Shown piece after piece: positions 15,496 through 19,631 of a stretch of 19,631 bases of DNA (the stretch's first letter is position 1; each line of letters begins with the position of its first letter). The position numbers and the translations under genes were made by a program. The notes under the pieces were generated by a model. That model was not told where the DNA came from and ran no database searches. It saw only the letters and a list, made by a program, of their open reading frames with translations. Origin of the DNA: JBCCGI01 sp039029355 (GTDB lineage: Bacteria > Planctomycetota > UBA1135 > GCA-002686595); assembly GCA_039029355.1 (NCBI GenBank), contig JBCCGI010000120.1, positions 1-19,631 on the forward strand, in the 5' to 3' direction.

Positions 15496-16305
15496 ATGCA
15501 CGCCATGCAGCGCTCTTCACTTCGCATCGTCGCCGCCTCTCTCGCGCTGGCCGGACTGGCCGCGTGCGTGCGCTCGCTGGATGGCGAGCGCGCGCTGCGC
15601 AGCTCGTCCCCCGCCGACGCTTCGCACGGAGTCGTCCACATGAACACGCCGGCCTCCTCCGCCCCCGCACGCCCGCCGCTGGATCTGCGGCGCCCGCAGC
15701 ACACCGAGACCGCGACCTTCGCGCTCGGGTGATTCTGGGGACCCGACTCCCGGTTCGGGGGTCTCGAAGGCGTCGTCGCGACGAGCGTCGGCTACGCCGG
15801 CGGCACCAGCGCGTCGCCGACCTACCGCTCGATCGGCGATCACGCCGAGGCGATCCAGATCCACTTCGACCCGTCGGTCGTTTCCTACCGTGAGCTGCTC
15901 GAGCGCTTCTGGTCGGGGCACGATCCCTGCGCGCGGCGCTGGAGCCGGCAGTACATGTCCGCCGTCTTCGCCCACGACGACGAGCAGCGCCGGTTGGCCG
16001 AGGAGACCGCCTTCGAGGCCTCCAAGCGCCGCGGCAAGACGGTGCGTACCGAGATCGTGCCGTACACGGGCTTCACGCTGGCCGAGGCCTACCACCAGAA
16101 GTACAGCCTGCGGCGCCTGGAGACCGTCGAGCGCGAGCTGGAGGCGATCTACCCGGCACTAGCGGACCTGGTGAGCTCCACCGCGGCGGCGCGCATCAAC
16201 GCCTTTGCCGCGGGTGGAGGCTCGCGTGAAGAGCTGGACGAGCTGGCGCCTGAGCTCGGCCTCTCGGAGCGCGCCCTGGAGGAGCTCCGCCGGGTGGTCG
16301 ACTAG
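15496..16305 (+). CDS. msrA: Selenocysteine-containing peptide methionine sulfoxide reductase MsrA (UGA-decoded)
   Basis: 269 residues when TGA 15730-15732 is read as selenocysteine (residue 79). MsrA reduces methionine-S-sulfoxide in proteins. The catalytic motif is G-C-F-W-G; here it is G-UGA-FWGPDSRFGG. The frame then continues as standard MsrA: SVGYAGGTSASPTY, GDHAEAIQIHFDP (Glu118, equivalent to the catalytic Glu of the family), LLERFWSGHDPC, QYMSAVFAHDDEQ and AEAYHQKYSLRR. Cys145 is the only Cys after residue 79 and may be the resolving residue. A C-terminal extension follows the core (about 222-269). The N-terminus, QRSSLRIVAASLALAGLAAC, looks like a lipoprotein signal with lipobox LAAC (Cys24). 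An internal in-frame ATG at 15640 has GGAG upstream and would give a 221-residue cytoplasmic form. Automatic callers would split or truncate this gene. The alternative is a nonsense mutation at Cys, made less likely by the SECIS-like hairpin. Confidence 0.85.
15738..15765 (+). promoter_or_regulatory. Bacterial-type SECIS element immediately after the msrA UGA
   Basis: Counting from the first base after UGA, bases 6-11 (GGGACC) pair with 28-33 (GGUCUC, one G-U). Bases 12-16 (CGACU) bulge on the 5' side, ending in a U. Bases 17-19 (CCC) pair with 25-27 (GGG). The apical loop 20-24 is GGUUC. The E. coli fdhF SECIS has the same logic: lower stem, bulged U (about base 14), 3-bp upper stem, loop GGUCU (about bases 19-23). 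SelB binds the loop and bulge to deliver Sec-tRNA. The element also encodes residues 81-90 of MsrA. Confidence 0.75.
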
Positions 16306-16319
16306 CTTCCCGAGGTCCT

Positions 16320-16339
16320 GGGGCTCGGGGCGCAGCCCC
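16320..16339. terminator. Hairpin between convergent msrA and DUF486 genes
   Basis: GGGGCT (16320-16325) pairs with AGCCCC (16334-16339) across an 8-base loop, in the 40-base gap between the two stop codons. It has no T-tract. The location suits a shared bidirectional transcript end. Confidence 0.4.
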
Positions 16340-16345
16340 CCGCGG

Positions 16346-16705
16346 CTAGCTCGTGGGCTCGGGGCCCCGGTAGGTGATCAACACGACCGCGATCACCATC
16401 AGCACGAAGCCGAAGACCTGGTGCGTCGCGAGCTTCTCCTTGAGGAAGAAGTGCGCCACGAGCGCGACGCAGACCACGCCCGAGGACAGGTTGAACGTCG
16501 CCATCTGCGCCGCTGAGTAGACGTCCCTGCCGTACCGCGTCGCGCTCACGTTCAGGATGTACTCGGGGAGCACGATCATCCAGCTGATGCCCAGGGCCAT
16601 CAGGAAGGACCAGGTCTTGTGGTACTTCAGGTGGCCGATCCAGGCGAAGGCCATCATGGTGCTGGAGAGGACCAGCATCGCGGGGACCAGAATCGTCTTG
16701 AGCAT
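16346..16705 (-). CDS. DUF486 / DMT-superfamily-like small membrane protein
   Basis: 119 residues from the ATG at 16705, chosen over the GTG at 16711 because AGGGTGTGGGG lies directly upstream. Four hydrophobic segments are visible: ILVPAMLVLSSTMMAFAWIG (about 4-23), FLMALGISWMIVLPEYIL (34-51), MATFNLSSGVVCVALVAHFF (68-87) and VFGFVLMVIAVVLITY (96-111). The motifs 'FAWIGHLKYH', 'SWMIVLPEYILNVSATRYG' and 'YSAAQM' match the DUF486 family (PF04342), whose members are about 110-120 residues with four helices, half the size of a typical drug/metabolite transporter. These may dimerise to form a transporter; the substrate is unknown. It is convergent with msrA and divergent from the VCBS gene. Confidence 0.85.
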   Translation of the reverse strand: MLKTILVPAMLVLSSTMMAFAWIGHLKYHKTWSFLMALGISWMIVLPEYILNVSATRYGRDVYSAAQMATFNLSSGVVCVALVAHFFLKEKLATHQVFGFVLMVIAVVLITYRGPEPTS

Positions 16706-16925
16706 CCCCACACCCTAGCTCGCCCGGCCGGAGAGATCGCGGGCAATCGGGCCCCTGCGTGGCAGACGGGGCGACTCGCGCACGGAAAGCGCCCTCCGCC
16801 CGGTCGCGACGGGCCGGACGCCTGGGTTTTTTGGCTTTCCGCAACCCCCTCGCGTCGCTCGCGGGTCTCTGTCGCCGCGTTCGCAGCGTGCGGACCGATC
16901 GACGACTCCCTTCTTGAAAATCAGC

Positions 16926-18815
16926 ATGAGACCCCAGCTTCTCCTTGCCGTTTTGGTACCCGTGGCGACGCCTCAGGAAGACCTCTGTACGCCTGAGCCC
17001 TGCGTCTGGGATCCCGCGACTCCCTCCTGGGTCGACTTCCAGCGCGACGACTCGGCCTTTGCGTCGGGTTTTGCGCTCGACGACCTGACCGCCGAACCCT
17101 CCGTGCTGTGCACGACGGGCAACGCGATGATCGAAAAGGACCTGGTCGTCGCCGACCTGGACGGCGACGGCGACGAGGACGTCCTGATCGTTCGCAAGGA
17201 AGAGACGATCGGGCCCCAGCTCCCGGGCTCGAAAGGCCTCTCGCACATCCTGCTGCTCAACCAGGGCGGCGTCCTGACCGAGGCGTCGGGACTGATCGAG
17301 AACAACAACTCCAACCAGCTCCCCTCGCGCGACGTCGCGGTGCTCGACATCGACGACGACGGGCTGAACGACTTCGTCGTGGCCAACACGTACCAGTCCT
17401 TGCCGCGCCTTTGGCGCAACCTCGGCAGCCAGGGCGGCACGTTCCTGGGCTTCGAGGAGATCGTCGGCTTCATCGACGACTCGCTGTGCCAGGCGGCCGC
17501 CGACAACTGCGCGGGCTGCCTCAACAACCTCGATGCATGCGCCGTCGCTACCGGCGACATCAACGGGGATGGCTACGATGACATCTTCGTGACGACCTAC
17601 GGCCCTGCGGGCGCGGCGGGCCCCTCGGCGACGGGCGATCGGCTCTACATCAACAAGGGCGACGGCTCGCACGAGTACTGGGACATCTCGCACACCGTGA
17701 CGACCGGCGGAGGCAACTGCCTCCTGGAGCACAACGGCGCCGGGATGACGACGGCGATGATCGCGGACTTCGACAACGACACCGACCTGGACCTGATGCG
17801 CGGCGGACCGTTCGCCGCCTATGAGGTCATCTGGAATCCCGGCGTCTGCGGCACGCCCGGGTGCATCCCGAGCGGCCCGTGGAGCTCGAGGAACGTGGCC
17901 GGCGGCGCCTACATGGCCGCGGTCTGGGACGCCGACGGCGACGGCGACATCGACCTGTACGTGTCCGCGGACACCGCCGACCGCGTCGCGGTCAACCCCG
18001 CCATCGGCCCCTGCCCGAACCCGCAGGACCCCAACTGCCAGGACCTCGTGTGCTCTACGCCCCCGTCGACGCTGTGGTGCCGCAAGCCCCTGGACGACGT
18101 GGCGAAGCACCGCAAGCCGATCTGCGGCACGGGTAACATCTTCTTCGGCGACCCGGACTGCAACGGGACGATCGACGTCGGGGTCTGCGACGTCGACATC
18201 GAGACCTGCCCGTTCTCCGGCTGCTGGCGCATGGGGCTGCTACGCAACACCGCGTCGGCGGCGAACGACATCGCCCTGGACGATCCGGACAACGACGAGA
18301 TCCTCGCCGTCAGCACCGAAGACGTGATCGACGCCGCGTTCCTCGACCTGGACGACAACGGCGCGCTCGGGGTCTTCCAGGCCACCGCGAACGGGTACCG
18401 CTTCTACCGCCAACTCCCGTTCGGGTTCGGCGACGCGATCCCGCACTCGCAGGGCGACATCGCGGTCCTCACGTCGACGGGCACGCCGAGCCTCTCGGGC
18501 GGCACCTTCGACCTGCTGGTGACCGACGCGGTGCCGGGCAACGGGCACTTCTTCTTCGGGCTCGCCCAGCAAGACCCTCCGGGGACGCTCGGAAACGGGC
18601 TGCTCCACGCGGCGCCGCCGCTGATCCGGCTTCCGATCCAGACCAGCCCGGACGGCGACTTCGCCCTGAGCGTCGACCTGACCCAGGCGCCGTTCAGCGC
18701 GCTGGGGCTGGCGCCGGGTCAGTCGCTCTTCTTCCAGCTCTACTACCGCGACGGCGCCGCCGGCGGCGCGGGCGCCAACACCTCTACCGCCCTGAAGGTC
18801 ATGCTCTGGCCCTAG
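16926..18815 (+). CDS. Exported cysteine-rich VCBS/FG-GAP repeat protein
   Basis: 629 residues from the ATG at 16926; a TTG at 16914 is an alternative, and neither has a clear ribosome site. A short hydrophobic N-terminus (PQLLLAVLVPVATP) serves as the signal peptide. Repeats carry calcium-loop motifs: DLDGDGDEDVLIV (77-89), DIDDDGLNDFVVA, DINGDGYDDIFVT, DFDNDTDLDLM and DADGDGDIDLYVS. Around residues 300-440 lies a cysteine-rich insertion (CGTPGC, CPNPQDPNCQDLVC, CDVDIETCPFSGC), suggesting disulfides outside the cytoplasm. The C-terminal 60 residues (LPIQTSPDGDFALSVDL ... FFQLYYRDGAAG) form the terminal beta domain seen on many planctomycete exported proteins. Probably a surface propeller; no enzymatic residues were recognised. 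Two hairpins follow the stop. Confidence 0.8.
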   Translation: MRPQLLLAVLVPVATPQEDLCTPEPCVWDPATPSWVDFQRDDSAFASGFALDDLTAEPSVLCTTGNAMIEKDLVVADLDGDGDEDVLIVRKEETIGPQLPGSKGLSHILLLNQGGVLTEASGLIENNNSNQLPSRDVAVLDIDDDGLNDFVVANTYQSLPRLWRNLGSQGGTFLGFEEIVGFIDDSLCQAAADNCAGCLNNLDACAVATGDINGDGYDDIFVTTYGPAGAAGPSATGDRLYINKGDGSHEYWDISHTVTTGGGNCLLEHNGAGMTTAMIADFDNDTDLDLMRGGPFAAYEVIWNPGVCGTPGCIPSGPWSSRNVAGGAYMAAVWDADGDGDIDLYVSADTADRVAVNPAIGPCPNPQDPNCQDLVCSTPPSTLWCRKPLDDVAKHRKPICGTGNIFFGDPDCNGTIDVGVCDVDIETCPFSGCWRMGLLRNTASAANDIALDDPDNDEILAVSTEDVIDAAFLDLDDNGALGVFQATANGYRFYRQLPFGFGDAIPHSQGDIAVLTSTGTPSLSGGTFDLLVTDAVPGNGHFFFGLAQQDPPGTLGNGLLHAAPPLIRLPIQTSPDGDFALSVDLTQAPFSALGLAPGQSLFFQLYYRDGAAGGAGANTSTALKVMLWP

Positions 18816-18827
18816 CGGACACGCCTT

Positions 18828-18863
18828 CCGCGGACGCCCCGTCTACGCGCGGGGAGTCCGCGG
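18828..18863 (+). terminator. First hairpin after the VCBS gene
   Basis: CCGCGGAC (18828-18835) and GTCCGCGG (18856-18863) pair perfectly. Inside, CCCC (18837-18840) pairs with GGGG (18851-18854). It begins 13 bases past the stop codon. Confidence 0.45.
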
Positions 18864-18877
18864 GCTCGCCGGCAGGG

Positions 18878-18903
18878 GCGGGACGGCCGCGAGGCCGTCC
18901 CGC
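18878..18903 (+). terminator. Second hairpin with GCGA tetraloop after the VCBS gene
   Basis: GCGGGACGGCC and GGCCGTCCCGC form an 11-bp perfect stem closed by a GNRA-type GCGA loop. It lies 62 bases after the VCBS stop and 31 bases before the next gene start. Only a short TCTCGTTT follows. It is a strong transcript-end candidate in tandem with the hairpin at 18828. Confidence 0.5.
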
Positions 18904-18934
18904 ACGCTCTCGTTTGACGCTCCTACCTACGTTC

Positions 18935-19631
18935 ATGTCCCGGAAACCGACGCTCGCGAGCCTCCCCCCTTCTACCGCGACCTCGCGCGAGCACCGTCTG
19001 CTCGCCGAAGCGGACTTCGTTCGCCGCACCGCGCGCGCGCTCCTGCGCGACGCCGCGGAGGCGGAGGACCTGGCGCAGGACACGCTGCTGATCGCGCTGT
19101 CGCGGCCACCGCGCGCGCTCAGCCGCGCCTGGCTGCGGCGGGTGCTCTGGACGCGCGCGACGCGCCGCTACGCGCCGCCGGCGGCCACCGGCCGCGAGGA
19201 GCTGCTCGGCTCGCTCGCCGCCCGCGGCCGGGGGCCCGAGACCGATGCCAGCCGCGTCGAGGCGTGCGAGGCGCTCCACGACGCGCTCGCGCGGCTCGCT
19301 CCCGACCAGCGCGAGCTGATCCGGCTGCTCTACTTCGAGGGCCTCACCGCGCGCACCGCGGCGCGCCGCCTGGGCATCCCGCACGAGACCGTCCGCACGC
19401 GCCGCCGCGCGGCGCTGGCGCGACTGCGCCGGCGCGTAGAGACGCGCGAGCGAGGCGCTCGGCTCTCCCTCGGGCTGTTCCTGCTCGCGCGGCCCTGGCG
19501 CGCGGCGGGGCGGAACGCGTGGGCGGGCGGGTTCCTCGCCGCGGCGGTCGCGATCACCGCCCTCGCGGCCGGGCTGTCGGGCATGCTCGGGCGCGCCGGC
19601 CACGGGGCGCCGACCCGCCCGGACGACCCGG
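18935..19631 (+). CDS. ECF-type sigma factor with C-terminal membrane segment, 3' end outside window
   Basis: At least 232 residues from the ATG at 18935; the frame is open to the window edge. No ribosome site is evident, so the start is provisional. The region 2 core is ARALLRDAAEAEDLAQDTLL, with AWLRRVLWTRATRR after it. Region 4 is LHDALARLAPDQRELIRLLY followed by EGLTARTAARRLGIPHETVR and TRRRAALARLRRRVE, a typical helix-turn-helix. After region 4, at about 196-214, comes a hydrophobic stretch (GGFLAAAVAITALAAGLSGM), then a small-residue linker. Ordinary ECF sigmas of about 180 residues end after region 4. A membrane-anchored sigma probably carrying an extracytoplasmic domain is inferred; such fusions are reported from planctomycete genomes. 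Confidence 0.75.
   Translation, partial: MSRKPTLASLPPSTATSREHRLLAEADFVRRTARALLRDAAEAEDLAQDTLLIALSRPPRALSRAWLRRVLWTRATRRYAPPAATGREELLGSLAARGRGPETDASRVEACEALHDALARLAPDQRELIRLLYFEGLTARTAARRLGIPHETVRTRRRAALARLRRRVETRERGARLSLGLFLLARPWRAAGRNAWAGGFLAAAVAITALAAGLSGMLGRAGHGAPTRPDDP

Noticed and set aside
15730..15732. TGA in msrA as a simple nonsense mutation (pseudogene)
   Set aside because: The mutation would have to hit exactly the catalytic codon, leave the rest of the frame intact, and be followed by chance by a SECIS-like hairpin. Recoding is the simpler reading, though a sequencing error cannot be excluded from one sequence.
16302..18110. 602-codon minus frame over the VCBS gene and DUF486
   Set aside because: It is a shadow of two well-supported genes in other frames.

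Overview
The window looks like chromosomal DNA of a high-GC planctomycete. This is inferred from three things: exported proteins with dockerin-like or calcium-loop C-termini (one of the DCNGNG...IPDECE type), a PF07638-type ECF sigma factor coupled to a large membrane Ser/Thr kinase, and many signal-peptide-bearing FG-GAP/VCBS, BNR and carboxypeptidase-regulatory-like proteins. No rRNA, tRNA, CRISPR array, transposase or phage gene was seen.

Layout. 1-118: a truncated beta-propeller gene on + with lower GC, ending abruptly. 129-2411 (-): exported protein with an HExxH site, a TIG domain and a dockerin-like segment. 2412-2928: intergenic, with a beta-helix gene remnant. 2929-4584 (-): protein with a C-terminal TIR domain and an unrecognised 400-residue N-terminus. 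4923-5255 (+): small exported protein or lipoprotein. 5431-7191 (+): seven-bladed FG-GAP propeller with a dockerin-like end. 7178-10392 (-): ECF sigma factor followed by a kinase-TM-FGE/sulfatase-modifying-factor fusion; its stop overlaps the preceding gene tail-to-tail. 10537-12264 (-): BNR/sialidase-like exported protein. 12388-13818 (-): exported protein with carboxypeptidase-regulatory-like repeats. 13915-15339 (-): exported glycine-rich (GGX) protein with an acidic tail. 15496-16305 (+): msrA with an in-frame UGA. 16346-16705 (-): DUF486 membrane protein. 16926-18815 (+): cysteine-rich VCBS protein. 18935-end (+): ECF-type sigma factor with a C-terminal membrane segment, cut by the window edge.

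The main discovery is the methionine sulfoxide reductase A gene. Its catalytic cysteine codon is TGA (15730-15732), and the reading frame is intact and MsrA-like on both sides. Directly after the TGA lies a hairpin with the hallmarks of a bacterial SECIS element: a bulged U, a 3-bp upper stem and a GGUU-type apical loop about 20 nt from the UGA. The gene is therefore best read as a 269-residue selenoprotein MsrA (or 221 residues from an internal start), not as two ORFs or a pseudogene. It has a lipoprotein-like N-terminus, which would place the selenoenzyme outside the cytoplasm.

The exported proteins are unlikely to be one pathway. They look like cell-surface or secreted accessory proteins flanked by signalling genes (the sigma/kinase pair and the membrane sigma). 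Methionine oxidation repair by the Sec-MsrA would suit an exported-protein-rich setting, but that link is inference.
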